Below, in pieces: positions 17,378 through 25,780 of a DNA stretch of 64,000 nt. The number at the start of each line of letters is the position of its first letter. The first letter of the stretch is position 1. Source of the DNA: Collinsella sp944321445 (GTDB lineage Bacteria; Actinomycetota; Coriobacteriia; Coriobacteriales; Coriobacteriaceae); the NCBI RefSeq assembly GCF_030371825.1, contig NZ_JAUDDM010000002.1; one strand, written 5' to 3'. Both the position numbers and the translations under genes were made by a program. Below the pieces are notes generated by a model. That model was not told the origin of the DNA. It worked only from the letters and a program-made list of their open reading frames with translations, and made no database searches.

Positions 17378-18190
17378 TCAGCCTTCAATCGTTTGTTGCG
17401 TCTCCTGCTTATGGGCAAAATGGCAAAGCGCCTCGAGAACGCCACCGCCCACGGCGCTCGCCTTGTCCGACACCGTGCGGCAAAACGATGCGTCGCCACG
17501 CGGGTCGATATCGCCCGCCTTCATGCCCTCGTGCGCCGGAACGCCCGGGGCAAGCAGGCCGCGCAACACGCCGTCGATGGTCGCGAGCATGGGCTTGCCC
17601 GCAACGCGCCCCACGACCTCGCCCGCCTGCACGATATCGCCGATCTGCCGCACGCACTCGAAGGGGCCGTCAGCCGGTGCGCGCAGCACGCGCTCGGCAC
17701 CCACGCCCGCAATGATGCCGGGGATGCCCGTGTTGGCGATGGGCGAACCCGTGTACAGCACACGGCCCAAGTAGTGACCGCGCTTGGTTTCCACGGCGGC
17801 GTGACAATCCATGCCCGCAGCAAAGCCGGGGCCGACACCGATCACCACGGGGGCCATATCGATCGTCGTTCCCAGGTTGCGCTTGGCCAAGATGGCATCG
17901 ACCACGGCGTCGGGCGTCAGGTCGGCGACCATGTGGGCATCGGGATCTACGACCACGGCAATATCACCTGTCGCAACAATCGTGCGGGCCTCATCCGCGT
18001 TGGCCGCCAGGCGTGCACGGACGTCTTCGACCACGGCCTCGCCGCAGCGGATGGCCTCCGAGAACGCAACGGTGCGACGGATGCAGGTGGGCTCGGCGAT
18101 GTCGGCCATCACCACCTGGATTCCCGCGCGATGCAGGCGCAGCGCAATGCCCGTCGCCAGGTCACCGGCGCCGCGAATATATGCAAGCAT
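17378..18190 (-). CDS. yqeB: EF2563/YqeB family selenium-dependent molybdenum hydroxylase system protein
   Basis: The family is found almost only in genomes with selenium-dependent molybdenum hydroxylases and is thought to act in cofactor selenation or maturation; the exact reaction is not established. The 270-aa protein starts with a nucleotide-binding-like MLAYIRGAGDLATGIALRLH and contains VGPGFAAGMDCHAAVETKRG and TGSPIANTGIPG, typical of the family. The start at 18188-18190 is preceded by AAAGGA. It is divergent from yqeC across 105 nt and couples to xdhC downstream. Confidence 0.85.
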   Translation of the reverse strand: MLAYIRGAGDLATGIALRLHRAGIQVVMADIAEPTCIRRTVAFSEAIRCGEAVVEDVRARLAANADEARTIVATGDIAVVVDPDAHMVADLTPDAVVDAILAKRNLGTTIDMAPVVIGVGPGFAAGMDCHAAVETKRGHYLGRVLYTGSPIANTGIPGIIAGVGAERVLRAPADGPFECVRQIGDIVQAGEVVGRVAGKPMLATIDGVLRGLLAPGVPAHEGMKAGDIDPRGDASFCRTVSDKASAVGGGVLEALCHFAHKQETQQTIEG

Positions 18191-18295
18191 GTCTGTCCTT
18201 TCACTCAATCGTTGTAGCAGCCGCAAGCACCTCACCGCCGCCACAACTCCATGGTACCGTGTCCTTAACACCTGCAGCGTGCAGAAAGGAGCGCC

Positions 18296-18988
18296 ATGAG
18301 CGACCTCGTCAACCTTGCCGATATCCTCGCTACCGTCCCGGGCATCACCGCCGTCATCGGCGGCGGTGGGAAGTCGACGCTCCTCGCGACAGGCGGGCGC
18401 GGCCTGGCCGAACGCGGACACCGGGTGATGCTCGCCACCTCGACGCACATGTTCCCCGCATCGGGCATTCCGCTGGTCGAGCGCGTCGACGCAAGCGACG
18501 ATCGCATCGTGCAGGTAGGCACGCTCGACCAGACGACGGGCAAGCTCGGCGCGCCCAAGGCCTCCTGGAGCGAGCTCGCCGCCGCGGCTGATCACGTGCT
18601 CGTGGAGGCAGACGGGTCGCGCGGGCTGCCGTTCAAGGCGCATAACGAATACGAACCGGTCATCCCCGAAGGATGCGCCCGCGTTATCTATGTGGTGGGT
18701 GCATCGGGCTTCGGTCGGCCGGTGTACGATGCCGTCCACCGTCCGCAGGAGTTTCGCCGCATGACGGGCGTCGCCGCCTACGAGCCCGCAACGCCCCAGC
18801 TCGTGGCGCAGGGCATCTGCATCGAAGGGCTTGTGGGCATGCCGGATGACCTCGTCGTGGTGAACCAGGCGGAAAGCCCCGAATCCCTCGAGGCGGCGCG
18901 CGCGTTCGCCCGAGCGCTCATGCCCGTCATCGACTGCCCGGTCTATGCCGGCAGCCTGCGCAGCGGCGCGCTCTGTCGCCTCGCATAG
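18296..18988 (+). CDS. yqeC: Selenium-dependent hydroxylase accessory protein YqeC
   Basis: YqeC co-occurs with YqeB in selenium-dependent molybdenum hydroxylase systems; its role is unproven. The 230-aa protein has a P-loop-like GGGGKST (about 22-28), then LVEADGSRGLPFKAHNEYEP, a strongly conserved family motif, and DLVVVNQAE. The start has AAAGGAG 6 nt upstream. It is transcribed away from yqeB-xdhC from a shared 105-bp divergent promoter region. Confidence 0.87.
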   Translation: MSDLVNLADILATVPGITAVIGGGGKSTLLATGGRGLAERGHRVMLATSTHMFPASGIPLVERVDASDDRIVQVGTLDQTTGKLGAPKASWSELAAAADHVLVEADGSRGLPFKAHNEYEPVIPEGCARVIYVVGASGFGRPVYDAVHRPQEFRRMTGVAAYEPATPQLVAQGICIEGLVGMPDDLVVVNQAESPESLEAARAFARALMPVIDCPVYAGSLRSGALCRLA

Positions 18989-19027
18989 AAAGCTTGAAGC
19001 CCGCCGCCCCCTCTTTTAAGGGGGAGC

Positions 19028-19243
19028 TAGACAAATTGGGTCGATTTGCATTTTTTGGCAGCCCCTGCTGACAAGGGTTCACGGCCAAAAAAGTTGATTT
19101 CGTCAACGAAGTGGACCTCGACGAAGTGTTTTCCCAGGAATAACCACCTCGACGGTCGAGTATCTCTCCCTTTCACGTAACGGGACGCCTTCGATTTCTA
19201 GCCTTCTCGCTTTCCAGCAATGCATATCGACCCAATTTGTCTA
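19028..19243. mobile_element. 216-bp MITE-like element with 23-bp terminal inverted repeats
   Basis: Arms 19028-19050 and 19221-19243 (starting TAGACAAATTGGGTCGAT) match at 22 of 23 positions. The 170-bp interior is more AT-rich than its surroundings and encodes no credible protein. The outermost bases are TA on both sides, as expected for a mariner-type TA target, but no larger target duplication is visible. It could instead be a structured RNA or regulatory element. Confidence 0.5.
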
Positions 19244-19279
19244 CAATGACACGACCTGTCGCAGGGAATCACGCGCCGT

Positions 19280-19315
19280 CCGCCCGACGACCGGAAAATT
19301 CCGGTCGTCGGGCGG
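19280..19315 (-). terminator. Hairpin terminator after the hydantoinase gene
   Basis: A 15-bp perfect stem (ccgcccgacgaccgg and its complement) with an AATT-containing loop lies 18 nt after the hyuA stop. No T-run follows, so termination efficiency is uncertain. Confidence 0.55.
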
Positions 19316-19332
19316 CAAGCTACGGCGAAGCG

Positions 19333-20700
19333 CTATGACCGGCGCACGTAGGTGCCGGGCTTCTCGCCTGTCGGAGCTCCGTCGCGCGCGGCGAGCACGC
19401 CGTTCACGTATACCAGGTGCGCGCGGCCGTGTGCCTCCATGCCCTCGTAGGGCGTGTAGTCGACCGCCTGCTGCTGCGTGGCGGCGCTGATGGTCCAGCG
19501 TGCAGAGGGATCCCACACGCAAATGTCCGCATCAGCCCCTTCTGCGAGCCTGCCCTTGCGCGGCCACATGCCAAAAACACGTGCCGGGCCCTCGCTCATG
19601 AGGCGCATGAGCTCCATCGGTCCAAGCTCGCCCTCGAACGTCGTAGCCATCACAGCGGGACGGTGCTCGATGCCCGGCCCGCCGTTGGGGATCTTGGTGA
19701 AATCGCCCACTCCGCGGTCCTTTTGCCCATGCAGGTTGAACGAGCAGTGATCGGTGGCAATGGAGTCGACCTCGCCGGCGCGCACGGCATCGCGCAGGGC
19801 GGCGATATCGGCAGGCTTGCGCAGCGGCGGGCTCATCACGTACTTCGCGCCCGCAAAACCGTCCTCGCCCACCTCCAGGTAGCGCGTATCGTCGAGCGTA
19901 AGGTATTGCGGGCAGGTCTCCACGAAGATGCCCTGCTGGCCACGGGTGCGCGCGGCGCGAATGACCTCAAGGCCCAGTTTCGTAGACAGGTGCACCACGT
20001 TCACCTTGGCGCCCGCGATGTTGGCAAGATACAGCAGGCGCGAGACGGCATCGGCCTCGGCCTCGGCGGGGCGCGACAGCGGATGCCCCTCCGGGCCCGT
20101 GATGCCCGCTGCCAGCACCTCGCGCTGCAACTCGTTGACGATGTCGCCGTTCTCGCAGTGCACGCACAGCACCGCATCCAGGTCGCGCACGCACTCCAGG
20201 CACTGCAGCGTCTCGGCATCGGTGAGCTTCAGGTGGTCATAGGCCAGATACGTCTTGAACGAGCTCACGCCCGCATCGCGCATGCGGCGCATCTGGGGCG
20301 CGCTGTCCGGCCCCCAATCCGCGATGGCCATATGGAAGCCGTAGTTGGCCGTGCAGGTTCCGTCTGCGCGACGATGCCACTCGTCAAGCGCCTCATCCAT
20401 GGTCACGCCGCGGTCCGCCGTCGCATAGTCCACGATGGTCGTGGTGCCGCCGCATGCCGCCGCACGCGTACCCGTCTCGAAGCTGTCGGCCGTCCAATCC
20501 ATACCGGTCCAGCACTGCAGATGCGTATGCGCATCGATGAAGCCCGGGAACACCCAGCATCCGCTCGCGTCCTCCACCGTATCGCCCGGCGCGGGCTCGA
20601 TATGCGCCGCTATGTGCGCAATCGTGCCGCCATCGAGGGCGATATCACCCCGACGCAGGCCGTCCGGGCACACCAGGGCGCCACCTTTGATGATGATCAT
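19333..20700 (-). CDS. hyuA: Dihydropyrimidinase/D-hydantoinase family amidohydrolase (HyuA/YgeZ)
   Basis: Cyclic amidohydrolase that opens hydantoin- or dihydropyrimidine-like rings. The 455-aa protein has the metal site FIDAHTHLQ (about residue 58), SSFKTYLAYDH with the lysine that is carbamylated in the family, the His motifs CVHCENGD and VVHLSTK, and ATDHCSFN with the catalytic Asp. The start at 20698-20700 has GAGGAGG upstream. With ssnA, ygeY, ygeW and ygeX nearby it most likely opens a purine-derived ring in anaerobic urate breakdown rather than acting in pyrimidine catabolism. Confidence 0.9.
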   Translation of the reverse strand: MIIIKGGALVCPDGLRRGDIALDGGTIAHIAAHIEPAPGDTVEDASGCWVFPGFIDAHTHLQCWTGMDWTADSFETGTRAAACGGTTTIVDYATADRGVTMDEALDEWHRRADGTCTANYGFHMAIADWGPDSAPQMRRMRDAGVSSFKTYLAYDHLKLTDAETLQCLECVRDLDAVLCVHCENGDIVNELQREVLAAGITGPEGHPLSRPAEAEADAVSRLLYLANIAGAKVNVVHLSTKLGLEVIRAARTRGQQGIFVETCPQYLTLDDTRYLEVGEDGFAGAKYVMSPPLRKPADIAALRDAVRAGEVDSIATDHCSFNLHGQKDRGVGDFTKIPNGGPGIEHRPAVMATTFEGELGPMELMRLMSEGPARVFGMWPRKGRLAEGADADICVWDPSARWTISAATQQQAVDYTPYEGMEAHGRAHLVYVNGVLAARDGAPTGEKPGTYVRRS

Positions 20701-20829
20701 GCGCTGTGCCTCCTCAACTATTCGTGTTCGATAAAACATCCGATGCCAGAACTGTGCCACAGCCCTACCGCGTGCGGGCAGGCGCGGCGCCAAAGCGCCA
20801 GCATCGGGCGTTTCACCGCCCCGGTGCGC

Positions 20830-21423
20830 CTAGGTGCTCGCGAGGAACGCCTCCATGTGCGCCAGCTCCGCAGGCGTGTCCGCGTCGAGCAGCTCCCATG
20901 TGCCCGCCGCCTCGACCAGGCCGACGCGAGTCTCATCACGCAGCAGCGCGGCGCCGCCCTGCTTGCCGTCGAGCGCAAGCAACCGTGCGAACAGCCGCCG
21001 TGGAAACAGCACGGGGCTTGCCGACGCGCCCTGCCACGCCAAGCGCACGGGAGCGCTGGAATCCGCCTCGAATGCGCGCGCAAGAGCCCGAAAGCTCTCC
21101 TTCCCCACCAGTGGCTGATCGCCGGGAAGAAACAAGCAGCCATCCCATGCGTCCGCACCCGCAAGCAGGCCCGCACGCACCGAGTCGCTGCGCAGATGCC
21201 CCTCGTGCAACGCAACGCGCACGCCCAAGGGGCGCAGCGCATCGGCGACCGCGGTCCACCGGGTCGATACCACGACCTCAAAGGGCTCGGGCACCGAACG
21301 CACCGTGTGCACCACGAGCGGCTCGTCTGCCAACGGCGCAAGCAGTTTATTGCCCGGCACACCGGCCGCCGCGGCAAAGCGCTTGCCTTCGCCCGATGCC
21401 ATGACCACGCAACCGATCCGCAC
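20830..21423 (-). CDS. MobA/MocA-like nucleotidyltransferase (probable molybdopterin cytidylyltransferase)
   Basis: The 197-aa protein is a small NTP-transferase of the MobA/MocA/YgfJ group: an N-terminal nucleotide loop (VVMASGEGKRF, residues 6-16, in place of the common LAAGxSxRMG), NKLLAPL, and the metal motif FLPGDQPLV. In this context it most likely attaches CMP to molybdopterin to make the dinucleotide cofactor used by xanthine-dehydrogenase-type enzymes. It lies between hyuA and yqeA in the purine locus. MobA (GMP) activity cannot be excluded. Confidence 0.75.
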   Translation of the reverse strand: MRIGCVVMASGEGKRFAAAAGVPGNKLLAPLADEPLVVHTVRSVPEPFEVVVSTRWTAVADALRPLGVRVALHEGHLRSDSVRAGLLAGADAWDGCLFLPGDQPLVGKESFRALARAFEADSSAPVRLAWQGASASPVLFPRRLFARLLALDGKQGGAALLRDETRVGLVEAAGTWELLDADTPAELAHMEAFLAST

Positions 21424-21540
21424 GGAGCTCTCCCCTCAAGCCGTCTATCCACAGGCGTCAACACAGCCGCCAGCATGCCCTTGCTATACAAAAAGGATAC
21501 CCCGCGCGCACGGGGTATCCATGGGAAGGAGAGGCAAATG

Positions 21541-22485
21541 TTAGGCGCGGGCGATCGTGGTGCCCGTCTTGCCCGCCAGGCCGTCGGCGGCCTTCTCGAG
21601 CAGGGTGATGAGCGACGTGCGCCCCTCCTTGCTCTCGACGAACGCCGTAGCAGCCTGAACCTTGGGCAGCATGGAACCGGTGCCAAACTCGCCGGCCTCA
21701 CCCAACTCGCGGGCGCGCTCGGGCGTAAGGGTGTCGAGCCACTCCTCATGGTCGGTACCGAAACCGATGGCAACCTTCTCGACCGCCGTGAGGATCACGA
21801 GCGAATCGGCGTTCAGCTGCTCGGCGAGCTTCTCGGCCGCGAAGTCCTTGTCGATGACCGCCGCGGCGCCCTTGAGATGATGGCCCTCGGTGGGGATCAC
21901 GGGAATGCCACCGCCGCCGCAGCACACGACCACATGGTCGGACTCAACGAGTGCAGAGATGGTGTCGAGCTCCACGATCGAGACGGGCTTGGGGCTTGCA
22001 ACGACGCGGCGATAGCCCTTCTTCTCGTCGTGCATGAAATCGTAGTCGCGCTCGCGCGTGAGGGTCTCGGCTTCCTCGGCGGACATGAACGGGCCGATGG
22101 GCTTGGTGGGATTCTCAAACGCCGGGTCGGCGGGGTCGACCTGAATCTGGGTGAGCACCGTGGCGACGCCCTTGGTCATGCCGCGGTCGAGCATCTCTTC
22201 GCGCAGGGCGTTCTGCAGGTCGTAGCCGATGTAACCCTGGCTCATGGCGCCGCACACCGAGAGCGGGCACGGGATGTACTTCTCGGGGTTGGAGCGCGTG
22301 AGCTCGGCCATCGCGTTGGCGATCATGCCCACCTGCGGGCCGTTGCCGTGCACGATAACGACCTCGTTGCCCTCCTGGATGAGGTCGACGATGGCGCGCG
22401 CGGTGATCTTGACCGCTGCCATCTGCTCGGGAAGATTCGATCCCAAGGCGTTACCGCCCAGGGCGACAACAATACGACGAGACAT
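21541..22485 (-). CDS. yqeA: Carbamate kinase (YqeA-like)
   Basis: Transfers the phosphate of carbamoyl phosphate to ADP, giving ATP, CO2 and ammonia. The 314-aa protein is a typical amino-acid-kinase fold: MSRRIVVALGGNALG at the N-terminus, VHGNGPQVGMI (about residue 45), VVCCGGGGIPVI (about 210) and the Asp/Lys region IDKDFAAEKLAE. I chose the ATG at 22483-22485; an in-frame GTG lies 9 nt upstream. Next to ygeW it should harvest energy from carbamoyl phosphate released during purine degradation. Confidence 0.93.
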   Translation of the reverse strand: MSRRIVVALGGNALGSNLPEQMAAVKITARAIVDLIQEGNEVVIVHGNGPQVGMIANAMAELTRSNPEKYIPCPLSVCGAMSQGYIGYDLQNALREEMLDRGMTKGVATVLTQIQVDPADPAFENPTKPIGPFMSAEEAETLTRERDYDFMHDEKKGYRRVVASPKPVSIVELDTISALVESDHVVVCCGGGGIPVIPTEGHHLKGAAAVIDKDFAAEKLAEQLNADSLVILTAVEKVAIGFGTDHEEWLDTLTPERARELGEAGEFGTGSMLPKVQAATAFVESKEGRTSLITLLEKAADGLAGKTGTTIARA

Positions 22486-22517
22486 GAATTTCACCTTTCG
22501 CGATGTGGTTCGAAACG

Positions 22518-22564
22518 GCGGCAGCGCCCGGGCGCTTAACGCTCACGCGCCCGGGCGCTGCCGC
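22518..22564. repeat. 18-bp perfect palindrome upstream of yqeA
   Basis: Arms 22518-22535 and 22547-22564 (gcggcagcgcccgggcgc and its complement) with an 11-nt loop. No T-run. Located 33 nt upstream of the yqeA start, in the transcript leader if yqeA is co-transcribed with ygeW. Confidence 0.7.
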
Positions 22565-22593
22565 GAGAGAGGACGGATTGAAAGGATTCGGGG

Positions 22594-22707
22594 CCGCCCG
22601 ATGCGGACCGGGTCTGCAAGATCGCTAAAGACGTGGGAAAAGGAGCAAACCCACGGGAAAAGAGGGAGGCAAAGGTCAACCTTGCAGACCGGGCCCGCAT
22701 CGGGCGG
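22594..22707. repeat. Long stem-loop between ygeW and yqeA (27-bp arms, 60-nt structured loop)
   Basis: Arms 22594-22620 and 22681-22707 pair at about 25 of 27 positions. The 60-nt loop contains its own small hairpin (cgtggg/cccacg at 22632-22655). No open reading frame of note. It fills most of the ygeW-yqeA gap. Confidence 0.65.
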
Positions 22708-22747
22708 GAAGGGGGCTCCCCTCCCCGCCATACGGCCCCGGAAATGC

Positions 22748-23950
22748 CTACTGCTGGTTCCAGCGCGGGGCGGCCGCGGCCTCGATGGCGCGCAGGGTCT
22801 CGACCGGGTTCTTGACCTTCTGCAGGAAGATCATGGCAGCGATGGCGTAGGGCTTGTAGCTGGCCTCCTTGTACATGCCCACACGGTGCATGTCGAAGAC
22901 GTCGGCCATGACCTCGCCGTGCTCGCAGGACACACCGGAGATGTCGGCCGGCAGCGGGTGCATGTAGATGGTGTCGTCGCCATGGGCGGTCTTGGCCATG
23001 AGCTCGCGCGTGGAGCACCAATCCATGTGGGTGGCGTTCTGGGCGAGCAGCTCCTTCTCGAGCGCCTTGATACCCTCATCGTCGCCGGCGGCGTAGAGCT
23101 TCGTGCGCTTCTCCATGGCGGCATAGGGCGCCCAGCTCTTCGGGATGACGATGTCCGCGCCCTCAAAAGCCTCGGCCATGGTGCCGACCTGCTTGAAGGT
23201 GGAGCCGGACTCGGCGGCGTAGCCCTTCGCCTTCTCGACCAGATCGGGCATGAGGTCATAGCCCTCGGGGTGAGCGAGCGTCACGTCGACGCCGAAGCGG
23301 GGCAGCAGCGTGATCAGCGACTGCGGGCAGGACAGCGGCTTGCCATACGAGGGCGAGTAGGCCCAGGTCACGGCAACCTTCTTGCCGCGCAGGTTCTCCA
23401 AACCGCCGAACTCCTCGATGAGGTAGAGCATGTCGGCGGAAGACTGCGTCGGGTGATCGGAATCGGACTGCAGGGAGATGAGCGTCGGGCGATGATCGAG
23501 CACGCCGTCCTTGTAGGCCTCCTCGACGGACTCGGCGACCTCGGCCATGTAGGCGTCGCCGGCACCGATGTACATATCGTCGCGGATACCGATGACGTCG
23601 GCCATGAAGGAAATCATGGTCGCGGTCTCGCGCACGGTCTCGCCATGGGCGATCTGGGACTTCTTCTCGTCAAGATCCTGCAGCTCGAGGCCGAGCAGGT
23701 TCGTTGCCTTGGAGAAGGAGAAGCGGGTGCGCGTGGAGTTGTCGCGGAACAGCGACACGGCCAGGCCGGAGTCGAAAATCTTGGGGCTGATGTTGCGCTC
23801 GCGCAGGTCGCGCAGGGCCGCGGCGACGGCGTACAGGGCCTTGAGCTCATCGGTGGACTTATCCCAGGTGTGCAGGAAATCGCTGCCATACATGCCAGCG
23901 AAGTCGAGGCCGGACAGATCCTCGAGCAGCTCATTGAAAGACTTGGCCAT
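22748..23950 (-). CDS. ygeW: YgeW family carbamoyltransferase
   Basis: Knotted-fold aspartate/ornithine carbamoyltransferase relative. The 400-aa protein has the carbamoyl-phosphate motif FRDNSTRTRFSF (about residues 74-85), SADMLYLIEEFGG, VAVTWAYSPSYGKPLS and the MHPLPADISG loop. The ornithine motif is absent, in line with the separate YgeW branch. In the urate cluster it is thought to act phosphorolytically, releasing carbamoyl phosphate from a ureido intermediate on the way to 2,3-diaminopropionate. The start at 23948-23950 has GAGAGAGGA upstream. ygeY lies 179 nt upstream and yqeA 262 nt downstream. Confidence 0.92.
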   Translation of the reverse strand: MAKSFNELLEDLSGLDFAGMYGSDFLHTWDKSTDELKALYAVAAALRDLRERNISPKIFDSGLAVSLFRDNSTRTRFSFSKATNLLGLELQDLDEKKSQIAHGETVRETATMISFMADVIGIRDDMYIGAGDAYMAEVAESVEEAYKDGVLDHRPTLISLQSDSDHPTQSSADMLYLIEEFGGLENLRGKKVAVTWAYSPSYGKPLSCPQSLITLLPRFGVDVTLAHPEGYDLMPDLVEKAKGYAAESGSTFKQVGTMAEAFEGADIVIPKSWAPYAAMEKRTKLYAAGDDEGIKALEKELLAQNATHMDWCSTRELMAKTAHGDDTIYMHPLPADISGVSCEHGEVMADVFDMHRVGMYKEASYKPYAIAAMIFLQKVKNPVETLRAIEAAAAPRWNQQ

Positions 23951-23971
23951 GATGTTTCCTCTCTCTTCTTG

Positions 23972-24051
23972 TGACGCGCTCCTCCCCAAAGGATAAGTGC
24001 GTCATGGATCACGATGTCATCGACGCGCTTCTCCCCTGGGGAGAAGTGCGT
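23972..24051. repeat. Nested inverted repeats upstream of ygeW
   Basis: The perfect-looking hairpin gacgcgcttctccc/gggagaagtgcgtc spans 24021-24051. A degenerate copy of the same hairpin precedes it at 23972-24004 (tgacgcgct...agtgcgtca). The outer gtgacgc and gcgtcac ends can also pair with each other. It lies in the ygeY-ygeW gap. Confidence 0.6.
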
Positions 24052-24129
24052 CACGGGGGATCAACCGGAGGGCCCGCGCGGAAAAGCATGGGAGAAAACG
24101 CGCGGGCCTCCGTGTTGGTCGAGTGGGCT

Positions 24130-25536
24130 CTACTGGATGTCGTTATCCGTAGCGCCGGCGCGGAAGACGGTGACGTCGCCGGTCTTCTTGGAGGCGTCGT
24201 AGAGGTTGAGCGCGGCGGTGTAGAGCGCGGCGCAGGTCACGAGGTCCTGCTTGTAGGTGACCTCGTTGGGAGCGTGGGCCTGGCTCTCGGCGCCCGGGCC
24301 GAAGCCGACGCAGGGGATGCCGTAGCGACCCTGGATGGACACGCAGTTGGTGGAGAAAGTCCACTTGTCGGTCAGCGGACGGCCGGCGCGCTTGTCCATG
24401 GACTGCTCGACACCGATGCGCTCATCGCCGTACAGGGCGTGGTGCGCGTCGACGAGCGCCTGCACGTGAGCGGCGTTCTCGGCGTTGATCCACGTGGGGA
24501 AGTAGGCCTCGGTCTCGTAGACGGTGCCCTTCCAGCTGGGACGGTCGTACATGTACATGGAGACCTCAACGTCCTCGCCGTACTTCTTGACGGCGGGCAG
24601 GTCGCGGATCTCCTGCAGGCAGGAGTCCCAGGTCTCGCCGGCGGTCATGCGGCGGTCGATGGAGATCGCGCAGGAGTCGGCGACGGCGCAGCGGGAGGGG
24701 CTGGTGTAGAAGATCTGGGAGACGGTGCAGGTGCCGCGGCCCAGGAAGCGGGCGTCCATGTAGTGCTCGGGGTTGTACTTGGGGTCGAGCATCTTTACGA
24801 GACCCTTGATGTCGGTGGACTCGTCGCAACCGTTGTTGTTGAGCGAACGGACGTCGGCGATGATGTCGGCCATCTTGTAGATGGCGTTGTCGCCGCGATC
24901 GGGAGCGGAGCCGTGGCAGGAGATGCCGTGGACGTCCACGCGGATCTCCATGCGGCCGCGGTGACCGCGATAGATGCCGCCGTCGGTGGGCTCAGTGGAG
25001 ATCACGAACTCGATCTTCTCGCGGGCATCCTCGGGACCGTCGAAGTACTTGTTGACGATGTACTGCCAGCACATGCCGTCGCAGTCCTCTTCCTGGACGG
25101 AGCCGACGACCATGATCTTGTAGCCCTCGGGGATGAGGCCCATGTCCTTCATCATCTTGGCAGCGTAGGTAGCGGAAGCCATGCCGCCCTCCTGGTCGGA
25201 GCCGCCGCGGCCGTAGATGACCTCGTCGTCCTCGTAGCCCTCGTAGGGGTCATGGGTCCAGTTGTCGCGGTTGCCGACGCCCACGGTGTCGATGTGGGAG
25301 TCGATGGCGATGATCTTGTCGCCCTCGCCCATCCAGCCGATGACGTTGCCCAGGCCGTCAACCTCGACCTTGTCGAAGCCGAGCTTCTCCATCTCGGCCT
25401 TGATGCAGGCGACGACCTCGCCCTCCTCGCAGGACTCGGACGGGTGGCTGATCATGGCGCGCAGGAAGGCGGTCATGTCGGGGCCGTAGTTGGCGGCTGC
25501 CTGCTTGATGGCGTCGAAGTCGAGTTCCTTGGTCAT
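24130..25536 (-). CDS. ygeY: YgeY family M20 metallopeptidase-like hydrolase
   Basis: M20-type di-metal hydrolase. The 468-aa protein has IAIDSHIDTVGVGN (metal His and catalytic Asp, about residue 80), GRGGSDQEGGM (bridging Asp), VGSVQEEDCDG (catalytic and metal Glu), STEPTDGG, and a late His in ESQAHAPNEV. Members of this branch are hydrolases of small amide/ureido compounds rather than peptidases; in the urate pathway YgeY acts between HyuA and YgeX. The start at 25534-25536 has GAGAGGA 6 nt upstream; a longer reading would run into repeat copy C. Confidence 0.92.
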   Translation of the reverse strand: MTKELDFDAIKQAAANYGPDMTAFLRAMISHPSESCEEGEVVACIKAEMEKLGFDKVEVDGLGNVIGWMGEGDKIIAIDSHIDTVGVGNRDNWTHDPYEGYEDDEVIYGRGGSDQEGGMASATYAAKMMKDMGLIPEGYKIMVVGSVQEEDCDGMCWQYIVNKYFDGPEDAREKIEFVISTEPTDGGIYRGHRGRMEIRVDVHGISCHGSAPDRGDNAIYKMADIIADVRSLNNNGCDESTDIKGLVKMLDPKYNPEHYMDARFLGRGTCTVSQIFYTSPSRCAVADSCAISIDRRMTAGETWDSCLQEIRDLPAVKKYGEDVEVSMYMYDRPSWKGTVYETEAYFPTWINAENAAHVQALVDAHHALYGDERIGVEQSMDKRAGRPLTDKWTFSTNCVSIQGRYGIPCVGFGPGAESQAHAPNEVTYKQDLVTCAALYTAALNLYDASKKTGDVTVFRAGATDNDIQ

Positions 25537-25574
25537 ATCAGATCCTCTCTCTGAAGCAGATAAACGAATCGGGC

Positions 25575-25661
25575 GGTTCCGGTCATATCCCTCCGTGCTC
25601 AAACAGTCCTCGCTCGCTGCGCTCGCCGCGAAACTGCGCGCGGAGGGATATGACCGGAACC
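25575..25661. repeat. Palindromic repeat, copy C (21-bp perfect arms)
   Basis: Arms 25575-25595 and 25641-25661 are perfect complements; the 45-nt apex starts GTGCTCAAACAGTCCTCG and ends GAAACTGCGCG, as in copies A and B. The arms differ in sequence from those of copies A and B apart from the last few bases. It lies between ygeX and ygeY. Confidence 0.8.
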
Positions 25662-25780
25662 TTTGCACGGTTTACTCAGTCGCGGACTCGTTCGCCCGGC
25701 AACTTCGGTTGCAACTCAATCGATCTGCCGCCCTCTCTCGTTGCTGGAAGGGAAGGTGGCGCGCCGCTGCGCGGCGCCTT

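Noticed and set aside
19417..22539. A 1040-codon open frame on the plus strand
   Set aside because: It runs antisense through hyuA, the mocA-like gene and yqeA, all of which have clear family motifs and ribosome-binding sites.
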